Shown: positions 48,592 through 60,689 of the stretch, one piece after another
Position numbering within the stretch: the stretch's first letter is position 1
Layout of the letters: every line of letters starts with the position of its first letter
Assembly (NCBI GenBank): GCA_015499995.1
Contig: JADNRV010000015.1
Coordinates: 186,001 to 250,000 of the forward strand
From: Flammula alnicola
Lineage: Eukaryota > Basidiomycota > Agaricomycetes > Agaricales > Strophariaceae
Reading direction: 5' to 3'
Length of the DNA stretch: 64,000 nt
The notes under the pieces: generated by a model
Seen by the model: only the letters and a program-made list of their open reading frames with translations
Database searches by the model: none
What the model was told of the DNA's origin: nothing
Translations under genes and position numbers: made by a program

Positions 48592-51500
48592 TTATAGCCC
48601 AGTCCACGTGAACGTTTTGGCCAGTTCAACTTCCCCCTTCAACCTGATATCTACCGAAGAAGCACCAACGTGAATGCCAAAAGTACCGCGTTCCGCAATC
48701 CAATGCATATGCTGATCATCATAGAAACTAAGAGCTTCTCTATCAAGTGCCACCTTAATGGTCTTGGTCTCTCCGGGATTCAGATGAGTCTTCGCAAAGC
48801 CTTTGAGCTCCTTGAGCGCTCTAGGGAGAGAAGACTGTGGGTCCGAAATGTATACTTGCGCAACCTCGCGGCCTTCCGTGTTACTGACGTTTGTGACTTT
48901 GAAAGATACAGTGAATTCTCCTTCCGGCGATATCGCAGTGGTCTCGAGGTCCGAATATTCAAATTTGGAATATGAAAGGCCATGTCCGAACGAGAAAAGC
49001 GGGGCAAGCTTTCGGATTTCATAGCTTCTGTACCCAACAAAAATGCCCTACAAAGGCATTAGAAGACTTGCAGAACAGCAAAAGAATCTCACTTCATTAT
49101 AATATATCTTTCCGAGTTCTTGGCCTTTGTCTCCGAAGGATGGAAAGGAGGATTGTCTTCTAAGCGAGCACTCGAATTCTATTAGTACCTGAAAGCAAGA
49201 GTGAATGAGAAACAAGATGTACGGCAATGTTAACGGCAATTTTCCGGACGGGTTGACCTGGCCAAAGAGAACATCTGCAAGGCCATTTCCAAGTTCATTT
49301 CCGCCATAGAAAGCCTGGAGAAATGTATTAAGAGGCGATATTGGAATCCAAAAGGGCAGAAACCTACCTGTACAAGTGTGGCGGCTTCCTCGATCCATGG
49401 CATTGCAACCGGAGTTCCAGATTGGTTAACAACGACTGTGTTTGGATTCGCTCGCAATATGTCAGATACGAGTTGATTGGTAAGACCAGGCAACCTAGAG
49501 CGCAATGATTAACAAAGCTTCAGAATCATTGAAGTAATAACGTACTCCATATCTGCGCGATCGTGACCTTCACTCTCCCAGCTAAGCAAAATAACGATGA
49601 TGTCAGATCATCATCGGCTCTGGCGATACATTTGCTACGTACTCGTGATTCAATCCAATCACCAAAATGACCACTGAAATAAATCAGCAAAGGGCAAGAA
49701 TTAGACGAACGAGAGATAACATACCATCAGAGTCCTTCGCGAGGCTGACAGCTGCTTGGACAGCAGACTCTCCGTCAACAACCCGGATTCCCCCCGCCCG
49801 AATCACACCCCAGCAAGGGAAAGGAGTGCCTTGAGCTGCGAAGTCAGCGTTGCATATTCTGATTTCCAAGTCGTATTCCTGGCCAGCCTTTAGGCCCTTT
49901 ACGACTGTGCGCACATCGCCTGTACCGAAGTTGAAAAATGAATCTCCTGGACAAGCGCGGTACTCAAATCGATTACGAGTTTCTGATCAATGAAAAGATT
50001 TCCGCGACCCGTGATATTGAGACCTAATTCCCAATCGCCATCTTCATCGGGGATGAACTTAGCCGAATACTATGCGCAATGTGAGAAATAAAACGGATAT
50101 CATGAGATACAGACTTACACGCATCCAACAGACTAGATTAACTTTCTTGTCATCCTAGGAAAATACATACCAACATGAGTTAGCGCATTATTATTCTTTT
50201 GAAGATTGGAAGGGCTTACAACACCGTCCAACAAGACACAATTTGATCCCAGCGTAGGAGTGCTCCAGGCAGAAGAGGGCAGCAAACTGCTGAAGCTGGG
50301 AGAAGTCGATGTGAAGTCTGGCGTTGGTGCTTCGTTCCAAAATTCAAGGAGAGCTCCAGGCTGACCATTGCCTTGGCGGATGTATGGGTCGAGGAGAGGA
50401 AGAAACTTGTGAGATGTAGCCCCGAGAGCGTACTTGACTTCAGCTTTATACTCTTTGCTGCCTCTCGGATGCCTTGTAAAGGAGAGACAGTATACGTCGA
50501 AAGCAGTCTCGCCGAGCCACCTCCAGAGGTCATGGCATATTTGACGTTAGGTCCAATTACAGCAATCTTTTTCACCTCCTTGCTAAGAGGTAAAAGTTCT
50601 TTGTCGTTTTTGAGCAGTACAATAGAATCCGCTGCCGCAGTGCGAAGAGTTTGGCGGAGTTCTGGGGTGTCAATATAGCCTTCGGGCCCATCGAATGGAA
50701 TCCCAGATGCCTTGGCTCGCTGTACTAGACCCAAGACCTATACAAGTGATGTCAAGGATGAAAATAGGTGTAGGATTTTGTCTTCTTACCTTTGAGACCC
50801 TTTCATCGATATCATGAAGGGTAACCTTTTTAGCGATAAAAGCTCGCTCCAACGCTCTTCCACGCATAACCGATGGCCCCCTGGATAAGTATGACTTATT
50901 AGCAAGCACATGGAACCTCAGTGAAAGAATTGAACTAACGGCATCTCGAGATCTAGCCCTGCTTTGATGCTCTCAGATGTACTATAGACGCCAATCCAAT
51001 CACTCATGATGAGACCTAATTGGTGGCGCTTAATACAATAGAACGAAGGATAAACACCGAGCCCACCTTTGTAACCCCATTCCTATAGCCAAAGGTTAGA
51101 CACCAATAGCAAATATATAGAAAGCGAACAAGTCTCACTTTGCGCAAAATGTCGTCCAATAATCTCTTATTCTCCGATACGTGCAGTCCATTGACACGAT
51201 TGTATCTATGCATCCATCTATTTGCATAGAACTTCGGCAACTAACTGAAGTTAGACTTACGCAGACATCAAAGCCCATGGATTTGAGTTCTTGATGGCAA
51301 TTTGGAAAGGCTTGAGATATATTTCTCGAAGTGCGCGCTCGCTGAGATCACCTAGAAACTGTTTGACCTTGAGTTGATTGGTCAAATACATAACACTGAC
51401 TGCTGATCGAGAATCTAAAAACGGCATTGCACGGTTAGTTATATCGTTAATTATGCATTCGCTGAGGACTGGCCTTTCAAATTCCTGGTCATTGGCGACA

Positions 51501-52169
51501 TAGTGTTTAATCGTGGCGCTGACACCCTTAGACTGAAGGCCATTGACATATGCGGCTGCAATGGTGCCGTTCAGGTGCGGATCTTCTGAGAAAGACTCAA
51601 ATCCACGACCACCCAGAGGAGAACGTTGTGTATTGATGGTGGGTGCTAGCAATACATGGGTACCTGTGGATCCAATTATTAGATTGGAAGAACGTCCGGG
51701 GAAGTCCGTTTCCTACCTTTTGCACGGCATTCGTCTCCCAAGGCTTCACCGACTCTTCTCGCGAGGTCCACATCAAACGAGGATCCGAGTCCTGTGGATG
51801 CCGGGAAGCAACTTGCTGGTACACCATTGAAGACTAACGAAAGTGTGTTGGACCGAGAATCACAGAACTGGGATCTGGATATCGCTTACATCGAGTTCCT
51901 CTAACGCCGTTCGGACCTTTTGTGGGGAACGCATTAGGGATGAAATAATTATGATGCGCGCTCAACACACCGTCACTAAACCGCACAGATGGAATATCAG
52001 CCTCTGGAATGGGCTCCGTATGCCACCACCCCTAATGCAGACATCAAACATTTAATGACGAAATGGTTGGCTGTATTCAAGTACTCACTAGACCGCTGAG
52101 CAGCTTAATTTTCTGAGGAACAGTCAATTTGGTCAAAACAGCTTCATGTTCAGCATTGAGAGTAGCCAT
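48592..52169 (-). CDS. GH3 beta-glucosidase with PA14 insert
   Basis: Glycoside hydrolase family 3 enzyme hydrolysing beta-glucosides such as cellobiose. Start [20 protein letters not shown] at 52169, with no signal peptide, so it is probably intracellular. Landmarks: [10 protein letters not shown]..., [14 protein letters not shown] (substrate pocket), [71 protein letters not shown] (KH motif), and [18 protein letters not shown], where Asp of SDW is the family nucleophile. The second domain has [17 protein letters not shown] and [12 protein letters not shown]14-like insert ([20 protein letters not shown]) follows near 50040, as in yeast-type GH3 enzymes. Then come [14 protein letters not shown] and [20 protein letters not shown], and a fibronectin-like end with [15 protein letters not shown]. 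The stop is at 48592. About ten introns. Confidence 0.93.
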
Positions 52170-52658
52170 GACTCGTAAGGAAAACTGGGACTTTTGGTGA
52201 GAACAGAACGCTTTTAAACCGTCTCTTGCACTGCATATTCATAGGTCGAGTGAGCGGTCGCGGACATTTCTCGGAGAACTGATTATTAATGGGCTCGTCA
52301 GGAGGTCAAATCACGGAGGCCATTTTACGTGAAAGGAGCCAGAACAAGCATCACGGTGAGAGATTAGGGAGTAGGATTGCTGGAAGAGGTGAAACGAGTT
52401 GCAAACGCGAACAAAGAATTACTTACTGGCAAATAATGATTGAATTTCAAACCACCTGCTGGTAATCACATCAAAATGTTACCCGACGGATCACGGCATG
52501 TGACACCGACAATTGGTCCGATGAAATCAAAAACGACTATCCCTCTCCATCCACTCAACCGGACGCCAATCCATCCAGAAAATTCGTTCTGACGGATCGC
52601 AAAACCGATCTATAATTTTATTTCCTGCAAAGAAACGCTTGGAAATATCACCGGTAGT
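52170..52658. other. Divergent upstream region of GH3 and RNF220-like genes
   Basis: About 490 bases separate the two starts. No motif or coding segment was recognised. Confidence 0.4.
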
Positions 52659-54218
52659 ATGGCATTGACGATCAAACTCAAGTGCGTGAATTTGTGAATG
52701 TAACCTCAATTAGAGATTAAAAGCAATGTTATTAGCAAAGGAAAGAAGCGAGCAATCGAACAACTTCAACCTCACGCGTCTCCTGTGCGGACCTCTGGTT
52801 CTGAGCCTCCTCATCCAACGAAACGAGGTATGCATTACAACGGTGCAGCCAATGATTTGCCATTGACAGAACCTGTGACTAGCGAAACGAGCTGAAACCA
52901 GACAATGCCCTGTCTGCGATGAACAAATACCTCTGCGTCTGCTCTCCAAACACGCCGAACTCGAATCCGAACGAGTAGAGCAGATCATTAACAATGTTGG
53001 CTCCTCAGATCTGCCCTACAACGAAATGGCCGACGAGTGAGTATATATGTCTTGCTATGGCAGCTGCATGGACTCACGAGCAACAGACCTGGACCTAGCT
53101 CACGAGTTCGTCGCTCGGCTATCAAGGCTCGAAAATCAATGGCGACGCGCAACGTGATAGACTCCATCGAACAGTCAAGCAAAACCATCCAGAACGTCAA
53201 GCGTCATCGAAAGCAACGCAATACAAAGTTGAAGGAGATGGTCAAGGATGACGAGGAAGGAGGCAATCCTAGAGATTCTTGGCTGAAACGATTTACTGGG
53301 GAGGAAATTACTTGTCCAGTTTGCTCGGCTACAGTTAGAGGGGACCAGGATGTACTGGATGCTCACGTCGATGCATGTCTTGCTCATGAAGCCCAGCGGC
53401 TGGAGGATGCTCGCCACCAAGAGCTGCAACATAGACGAGCAATTGAAGAAGAGGTTTGGGAAGACGGCGATGATGCCGGGAGTAACGGTAATTATGTGGG
53501 CGATGTTCGAGGTAAGGTCGAAGTTATTTCTCTTCTCGGAAACACCTTAGTCACCCGTTTCAATTAGGTGCTGGATTTTACACACGCATCAACGAAGAAG
53601 AAGTAGATGAAGAGATTGACATAGACGGCGATGACCACGCTATTTTTGGTGAACCCCAATTCACGGAGCGAGATGTTGTGCCTGTGAATATAGAGCGGGA
53701 GGATGTCAGTGAAGATGTCGATGTTGAGATCGAGGTTGACGAAGACGACGAGGCTCAGCAAGAGCAGAAAACTCTGCGAGACCTCGTAGCGGCAGGCAAA
53801 GCAGTAAAACGAAGACCGCTGTGTGAGAGCGAGGAACCTGTGAAATCGCAGATGCAAAACGTCATGAGCGTTTCGGAAATCGACAAATCGAACCTCTCCA
53901 TCGCGTCTGCTCGCCAGCGAGGGGACAAAAACGGCTTGATATCTGCCCTAGAGACTAAAGTCAAACAATTGGTAAGTATCTGCTACTATGGGTCCGATTT
54001 AATTCTCAATTTTGTTCTTATCAGGAGTCTACGACAGTGCCCTCAACTTCCCTTCTGTGCCGCATATGCATTGATTCTTACACAGAACCGACGGTCTCGA
54101 CAGGCTGTTGGCATACATGTTGTAAGGAATGCTGGCTCAGGTGCTTGGTTCCACAAAACTGTGTCCCATATGCAAACGCATCACAGGTGCAGCCGACTTG
54201 CGCAGAGTTTATCTTTAG
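52659..54218 (+). CDS. RNF220-like RING E3 ubiquitin ligase
   Basis: The start MALTIKLK at 52659 is tentative. After a Lys-rich piece (KGKKRAIEQLQPHASPVRTS) comes a first zinc finger, CPVCDEQIPLRLLSKHAELE followed by ERVEQIINN, then a second, EEITCPVCSATVRGDQDVLD with AHVDACL, both of C2HC type. An acidic region and coiled coil lead to a C-terminal RING: LLCRICIDSYTEPTVSTGCW, HTCCKECWLRCLG, then LCPICKRITGAADLRRVYL. The RING ends the protein, and the final LRRVYL matches the ending of RNF220-family ligases. The last Cys pair sits in a different frame from the rest: one base is missing near 54148 (TTGG|TTCC), otherwise the RING is destroyed and a non-conserved hydrophobic tail is read. Introns at about 53037-53090, 53516-53568 and 53973-54026. 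Confidence 0.82.
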
Positions 54219-54669
54219 TCTTCTTACATATACCCTTGTAATGCTTTTGTGCTTCGTTGCTTTCGTCGAATTAAATAATCTAATAACGTGTATTAGTTCA
54301 GTGTGAATGGCTCCAGTGAAACGTAGCAAGAAAGTTTTAGAGTCATATCTGGCCTTGTCAAGTCGTCATGTTCTCCGTTCTTCATAAACCAGTGCAGTAA
54401 CACGGTTACAGCGAGGAACGTTCATAAAATGAGAATGAATCAGGGTACGAAAGTCGTACCACCACGACGTATATAATCCTCGCTTCCTTTTCCAAAGACA
54501 AAGCTCACCTGTGAATATGTTGCGCCACACATCTCGGAGGAGGAAACCGTTCAGACCTTCAGACCGTCTCACACACATTCGTCACTCAATGATTCTGTTC
54601 AGAAAGATGGCTCTAGTTCGCCTTTTGGATTAGGGGATGGATTAATGGTATTACAAGGCGCTATGGCGT
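54219..54669. other. Convergent 3' flanks of the RING ligase and TOM7
   Basis: About 450 bases, with nothing recognisable apart from untranslated sequence. Confidence 0.4.
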
Positions 54670-54999
54670 CTATGCAAGAGGGCTAATCAACCTGGAACGC
54701 GTGTCAGCATGGGACTGTACAAGACTTGGGCAGGCAACGTACTTGAACAACTCCGGTTTGGGGTTGCTCCTTGTGAATCCGACATAAATGATAAGAGGAA
54801 TCCAGCCGTAATGAAGGATAGTCTGTATGACAGGGTGACTGGTAGTAAGAAGACCGAACTCCTGCTGAAGTCAACCACGAGAAAGACGTACGCGTCCAAC
54901 TTCAACGACTTTATTAATGCGTTCCTGCAGCAAGGTGACGATGAGATGAATGTTTATCGACTACGGACAATAACATACCTTGGTGTCTTCTGAAGGCAT
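54670..54999 (-). CDS. TOM7: Mitochondrial import receptor subunit Tom7
   Basis: Tom7 is a tail-anchored subunit of the TOM complex in the mitochondrial outer membrane that modulates complex assembly. The gene is built from four tiny exons, so no long ORF reveals it: MPSEDTK (start 54999), ERINKVVEVGR (about 54895-54927), TILHYGWIPLIIYVGFTRSN then PKPELFK (about 54735-54815), and LISPLA, stopping at 54670. Introns carry GTATGT...TGCAG, GTACGT...TACAG and GTACGT...TCCAG. The product of about 50 residues has the family layout: a short acidic/basic cytosolic segment, one helix containing the conserved Gly-Trp-Ile/Phe-Pro, and a C-terminal LISPLA typical of fungal Tom7. It is head to head with eIF3f, 160 bases between the starts. 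Confidence 0.9.
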
Positions 55000-55159
55000 C
55001 TTGTTTTACGTTTTTTCAGAGTCTGGAAGAGAATGACGGAGAGTGCACGCACGACGGTGAAAGTTCTCGGCTATTGCCGATGTCACTTTTTTGGTGTTGC
55101 TCCTCTACTGCACAAAGATTTTGTACCTCAGTTCACATCACCAGAAACCAACCAAAAAG

Positions 55160-56356
55160 ATGCCTCTCGGTCCCAAGTCGTCCGCGATTAACATCCACGG
55201 TGCTACCGCGACGGATTCTTCCCCAAATGTCCCGTCAGTTTCCTTGCGATCCCCCATAAATCAAGCGGATGGAGTCTAACCGATTTGCTTTTTTTGCTAG
55301 ACGCACACCAACAAATATTACGATACACCCCGTAGCACTTTTCTCTATCCTTGACCACTATCTTCGCCGCACGGACGCTCAAGATCGCGTTATTGGCACA
55401 CTCCTTGGGACACGCCACGACAATGAAGTCGAAGTCCGATCATCCTTCGCTGTTTTGCATAGCGAAACGGACGAGCAGGTGGCGGTCGACATGGACTACC
55501 ACCGCACCATGTACGAGCTGCATCACAAAGTGAATCCGAAGGAGGTTATTGTTGGATGGTGAGTAACAAGTATTTCGGATGTACTCTTCTATGTTTAAAT
55601 AATGCTCCTGTCACCAAGGTATTCTACAGGATCCAACCTCAACACATACTCAGCACTCATCCAAAATTTCTATTCGCAAGAAACAGCGCCTCATCAAGCT
55701 ATCCACGTTTCTGTTAACACTGGCGTCGAAGAAGGGCAAGAGGCCGGTGTAAAGGCATACATTAGGTCAGCCTCATAAACATTGAACCTGAGAACACCGT
55801 TGACAGGTCTCTTGAAAAAAGTTCACCCGTGGGTGTATTCCCCAAGCCTGAAAACTGTGTATTCGTACCTGTACCCGTGGAATTGCGCTTCCACGATGCA
55901 GAAAGAAGTGGACGTAAGTACAAGATTCATGTCAGAATTTGCATAGACTAAAGTTAAATGTTTTAACAGTTGATCTTCTTGTCAACACGACAAACTTGCC
56001 AACATCGACATCTTCTCAACCTGTTGCGGACCTGGAGATTATCGAACGCGCAATCGTGTCCGTGTCCGATATGCTTGATCGTGTACTCACATACGTGCGA
56101 GCGGTCTTGTCAGGCGAGAAAAAGGGTGACCCAGCAATTGGGCGATATCTCATGGATACTTTGGGGGCGAGCACGGATGATCTGGAAAAAGGTGGATTCA
56201 ATGCCAGCCTACAGGTCCGTAGATCCTTTGCAATTTTTCCTGAAACTGACTAATTGCTTTCTTTTGCAGGACACTTTGATGATTTCTTACCTTGCGAACC
56301 TTGTCCGCGCGCAAGCAGAAGTATCATCTCGGTTGGCCCTAACGGTTGCATCATAG
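55160..56356 (+). CDS. Translation initiation factor eIF3 subunit F
   Basis: MPN-domain subunit of eIF3. Start [19 protein letters not shown] at 55160. After an intron (55230-55300) comes [20 protein letters not shown], then [20 protein letters not shown] and [13 protein letters not shown] joined by an intron (55560-55618) to [15 protein letters not shown], the most conserved eIF3f segment. The third part has [20 protein letters not shown], a phenylalanine/valine-rich strand pair, and [19 protein letters not shown]. The C-terminal helices ([40 protein letters not shown]) stop at 56356. The metal-binding His-x-His of active JAMM peptidases is absent, as in other eIF3f proteins, so it should be non-catalytic. 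Confidence 0.93.
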
Positions 56357-56439
56357 GAGATTGCAATTGATGGGGAGAGTCGAATGGATTCTACCGTCCA
56401 CCACCCGTAGACTCGATGTTGTAGGATAAGTATCGACAT

Positions 56440-57353
56440 CTAACTGTTGAAGATACGCGAATGCTGTAGATCATGACGGCCTGCCAGGATCTCTCCGAGA
56501 GGCCATGTGTTTGCTGGTCCAAATGTCGCCGCATCAAATCCTTCTGCAGAACTGTCAAGCAGCCCGGTACGAAGGTCTCGGCATCTTGTTGCTTCAGCGG
56601 CTACCAGGGGTCGTACGGCGTGTAATAATACCTGTTGAGCGCCATACGGTCCGAGATCGTTCAAACGAACTGAGGCTGAAAGAAGACTTCGTGTGTGAAG
56701 GAAGAGGTGGAGATACTGGGCTCGTTCTGCAAGACTTCTTTTAACGCTTGGTCTCAAAGTGTAAAAGTGCACTGACCTAACTTAAGGCCTAGGGCTGCCG
56801 TCAGAACACCCCAACACACTGGTAAGTGGCCGGAGACCTCTTCTCTCCGCACCTTCAATTTAAATAGGTCAAGAAGCTTCCGCATTCGTGATTCACGATC
56901 TTGTGATTCTGCGCTGGCCATGGAGGGAGGCCGCGAGAATCCTTTTGAATACAGAGTGAGGAGTGCTACACCTTGGGACATGGAGGCCCGTCTTGCTACG
57001 TGATTAAGTGTCATGGCTGAATATAACTCGTCGAGGTCTGTGAGAGTCTTAAGGATATCATTGAACCTTTCTTCCTTCCTCCTTTCCACATTTCCGTCGC
57101 CTTCCTCATCGGATGCGAATTTCACCACCGCGCGATGGGCGTCGGACACAAAAGGAAGAGCAGTCCTGGCGTATGATGCAAGACTATCGCGCACAAAGTT
57201 GACGGTGGCGACGTCAGCAGAGGACGATGAGGATGCAAAGCCGTGCTTGACATAGGATTCCAGGCCAGATGAAGCAACGAAAGAGCCTGTTGGGAGATTG
57301 CTGTCAGAGAGCAAAAGCATGATATAAGTGTCGGCTTCATTGTCGTCATACAT
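56440..57353 (-). CDS. Urease accessory protein UreF
   Basis: UreF works with UreD and UreG to insert nickel into apo-urease. The start MYDDNEADTYIMLLLSDSNL at 57353 was chosen over the upstream in-frame extension, which has no ATG. The family hallmark LPTGSFVASSGLESYVKHG follows at once (about 57300-57240), then helices ending SMSQGVALLTLYSKGFSRP and VCWGVLTAALGLK. After a short intron (about 56730-56783) come ERAQYLHLFLHTRSLLSASV and RLNDLGPYGAQQVLLHAV, the second conserved block (fungal and plant UreF share 'R...GPYxAQ'). The stop is at 56440. Its presence implies a functional urease elsewhere in the genome. It is divergent from the AFG1-like gene (about 314 bases between starts). Confidence 0.92.
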
Positions 57354-57667
57354 CGCGCTGAGGAGACGAGGCTCAGGCAAGGGGAAGGTGTGTTATCGAC
57401 TGTCGTGCACTCCTGTCTTGATTAGATAACGAGATCATCAGTCGGAGTTTCTCGGCTACTTTGATAACAGAGATCCGGATCACGTGGGCGTCAACTGCTT
57501 AGAGGAGCTCCGACTGGCCGAGCTCCGAGTCTTGCTGTATCTCTTCCTCTCCTTTTTGCGTTTTTCCGGCGGCGTTTAGAGCTAGAATACTCGCCAGCGA
57601 CGGCACATAGCTTCTAATAGACGGTATATTCGCATAAACCTCCTCTCATCGTCCTCTTCTATCGACA

Positions 57668-59656
57668 ATGCGAGCAGTTCGCAAGATCTTGGCTTCCCCG
57701 CCTCCAGTGGGCCGGCGTATCTCTAAATCGATTAAGCAGCGAGCTTATATCTCCTCGGTTGCCTCAACGTCCACCAATGTTCACCAAACAAAGCCCAGTG
57801 GAAGGGCTTTAAACTCTTCCTTGGCCGTCGATTCTGGTCTAAATAATCAAAACCTCTTAGAACAAGGATTCTTCGCGGGTCGAACTGCCAATAATACCCC
57901 TTCCAACCAACCTCCAAACCAGGATTCTGCTCAAGATGGTACATATGAGCTCGATTCTTCCCCGAAATTCTTGTCTAATTTCATCTACCTTGGATATAGT
58001 AACACCACTGCGTCAATATCAAAGGATGATAGACTCCGGAGTGTTACAGGGAGACGACCACCAGACCCGTATCATCCAAAAGCTCCAGGATTTACACGAC
58101 CAATTAATCAACTATAAACCAGCCCAAATACCCGACGCTTCCCATTCTAATACATTGGTGAGTGCCTAACTGGTGAAACGGCAAATAAGCTTCTCATTTC
58201 CTTCTCTAGCTCTCTCGGATATTCAGCCGCGAGGCTCCTATACCCACAGCGCCTCCAGAGTCAGCCCCGAAAGGTCTCTATCTTTATGGCGACGTCGGAA
58301 CGGGCAAAACCATGCTCATGGACCTGTTCTACCAGACCCTTCCACCATCCGTGAAACGTAAACGACGCGTCCATTTCCATGCTTTCATGATCGATGTCCA
58401 TAAACGGTTACACGCTGCCAAAATTGCAATGGGCATCCATGGTGGCGATCCAATCATCCCTGTAGCACGGGATCTTGCACGAGATGCATATGTGCTATGC
58501 TTCGACGAATTCCAGGTTACAGACATCGCGGATGCAATGATTCTGCGGCGTCTATTAGAGTCTTTGGTCAACTACGGCGTCGTTTGCGTAATGACATCAA
58601 AGTGAGTAGCTTAACCGTTTTCTACTGCTCAATCACTAATTCATGATTAGTCGACACCCTGATGATCTTTACAAGAACGGGATTCAGCGATCTAGCTTCA
58701 TTCCTACCATAGATCTGTTGAAGTCTCACTTTGAGGTCACAGATCTCGACTCTGGTACAGGTAAGCATAGGACGCCTTCCATTCGTCTGACATCTCATAT
58801 TATTTGAACTCCAGATTACCGTCAAATCCCACGTGCTCTATCCCACGTTACTATGATCCCCTGACACCAGAGCACGACCGTGAAATCAACAAGATTTTCC
58901 AAGCTTTGACTTCTGAAGATCCAAATGACCCTCCGATACGCAACAGAAAATTGCACACATGGGGTCGAACTCTTCTGGTCCCGAAAGCACATCGAACATT
59001 GCCAAATTCAATTTGAGGATCTTTGCGGCCAGCCTTTAAGTGCTGCGGATTACATCGAAGTCACTAAGAATTTTGGTACCGTTTTCTTGTTAAATGTTCC
59101 CAAGATGGGCATTGACAAAAAGGATCTGGTACGTTACCTCTCGCTTTTTTGGTCGATATAACCTAATTTTCCGGAATGAAGGCGAGAAGATTTATTACTT
59201 TTATTGATGGTGGTGCTCACACTCTTGCGCTTTATGGTTGACTCTCACACAATTCACACAGCGTGCTATGAAAGCAAAGTACGTCATATCTCAACAAGTT
59301 GATTACTTGATCTTCATGTTGATCATCAATTTTTATTTAGACAAAGCTATTCGTAACATCGGAGGTTCCAGTTTTCAAGGTCTTCTCTGAAGATCCCACC
59401 GAGGAAGCACATCAGATATCAGACCACATGCGAAGTGTTATGGACGATCTTGTGAGCAGATATTCCCTTTTCTATACTTCTCGCTTTCTGACCTCGAATG
59501 ATATTCCGTTTCAATGCAATAGGGTTTATCCAATGACGTGGTTGGCTCGAGCTCGATGTTCACAGGCGAAGAGGAATCTTTGCGTTCGCACGGGCCTGTT
59601 CGCGGTTGGTCCAAATGGGGAGCAAGGAGTGGGCAGAGATGGCGGGCATGAAATAA
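57668..59656 (+). CDS. AFG1: AFG1/LACE1-like mitochondrial AAA ATPase
   Basis: Mitochondrial inner-membrane ATPase of the AFG1 family, involved in turnover of cytochrome oxidase subunits in yeast. The start MRAVRKILASPPPVGRRISK at 57668 is an Arg/Ser-rich presequence. Then TPLRQYQRMIDSGVLQGDDH, after an intron Walker A in LYGDVGTGKTMLMDLFYQTL (about 58280-58340), HFHAFMIDVHKRLH, Walker B in AYVLCFDEFQVTDIADAMIL (about 58485-58545) and the sensor ending MTSNRHPDDLYKNGIQRS. The later part reads KLHTWGRTLLVP, then in another frame FEDLCGQPLSAADYIEV, so one base is missing near 58982 and another near 59009. The true C terminus FAFARACSRLVQMGSKEWAE requires one base near 59575 and stops at 59656; otherwise the frame runs to 59661 with a non-conserved ending. 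Confidence 0.92.
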
Positions 59657-60150
59657 TTTAGAGAGGCAAGGTTTCGATTTTGAACTCCAGGAAGCTTAGA
59701 TTTTTGCACTAGGTCGCAATTTACCCGAAGGATGGAGTCCTATGGATTTACAACGGATTACTTACTATTTTTATGGTATATTTGCATGCAAATCTACTAC
59801 TCATTATTTATCTCGAATGTATATTGTTTTTTTTTTGACAGTGCTAACAAATAATTTGTAATACAATATTGCCTAATCTTTCTTTTTCTGGTGAGAGGCG
59901 CTTACAGTAACTTTATTTCTTGATTAGGTGCGGTAACCATTGCAAAGCTAAAGGCACACCATGCCCTGAACTTTCCATCCTCTCGTAATTCAGCAAGAGA
60001 TCATCCTCCACTGGCACGTCGAAGGATACGTGAAATTTCAACTCAGACATAGTATACACCAAAACGAGTGCGAATTTCATTCGTAACTTTACATCAACGA
60101 GACAACTTGATACGACTCGGACTACTACGATCCTCCAAAAGTTCAATTTC
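59657..60150. other. Convergent 3' flanks of AFG1-like and hydrophobin genes
   Basis: About 490 bases. The right part, from about 60040, belongs to the hydrophobin duplication. No other feature was recognised. Confidence 0.4.
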
Positions 60151-60614
60151 CTACAAGGCGAGGTTGATCGGGGTGCAGCCAAGAGCGACGACGCCGTCTG
60201 GCAGAACAAAGTCAGATATATGTATAAAAACCAGATAGGTTGAATATCGTCGAAGGAGGGCTTACTGAAAGAGTCGTTAGTGCAGCAAACGGACTGAGCA
60301 GAGCTGTCGATATAATGTCAGAATGGTAAATATTGAACGGTGAAAAATAATATGCCTACCAAGAGGTGCCGCTGACACCGATGACGGTGATGGGAGAGCA
60401 GGTCACGCCGACGGGGCGGTGATGCCCTGGGCGACAATGCCCAAAAGGCCGAGGAGCGTAGCGACAGAAGGAGTGCTGGCACTCTGAACGCTGTCGCAGC
60501 ACTGGAGGGATCCAGTGTTGCACTCATTGGAAGGAGAGTTGCGGCGAGTAGGGTGGCAACCGCAAGGGTGGTGGCGAGAGCGACGGAGGCAAGAGCGGAG
60601 AGTTTGAATTGCAT
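60151..60614 (-). CDS. Class I hydrophobin, copy 1 (two one-base gaps relative to copy 2)
   Basis: Small secreted amphipathic protein that self-assembles at air-water interfaces and coats hyphae and fruit bodies. Start MQFKLSALASVALATTLAV at 60614 is a signal peptide. Reading across small repairs gives CNTGSLQCCDSVQSASTPS, GVTCSPITVIGVSGTSW, then after introns (about 60308-60358 and 60198-60266) VCCTNDSF and GVVALGCTPINLAL, with the canonical eight Cys including two CC pairs. Compared with copy 2, one base is missing near 60550 (just before TRR) and one near 60413. As written, the frame is broken after the signal peptide. Similar one-base gaps occur in essential genes here, so sequence error is likelier than a pseudogene. 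A TATAAAA lies at 60683-60689. Confidence 0.85.
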
Positions 60615-60682
60615 GTTGAGAATAGTACTTGAACGAATGCTGAGAATTGTTCGAGTGAAGAAACTTGGCTCAAATGGCGAGC

Positions 60683-60689
60683 TTTTATA
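60683..60689 (-). promoter_or_regulatory. TATA box of hydrophobin copy 1
   Basis: TATAAAA on the minus strand, 69 bases upstream of the ATG; the equivalent site in copy 2 reads TACAAAA (63388-63394). Confidence 0.65.

Noticed and set aside
39408..52169. Treating chitinase, transporter and beta-glucosidase as one co-regulated carbohydrate cluster
   Set aside because: They are separated by a damaged gene, a SET-domain gene and long spacers; there is no shared regulator or motif, so only loose proximity is supported.
60151..60614. Calling hydrophobin copy 1 a pseudogene
   Set aside because: Its two one-base gaps match a pattern seen in essential genes here, and all Cys codons persist, so sequence error is the simpler explanation.
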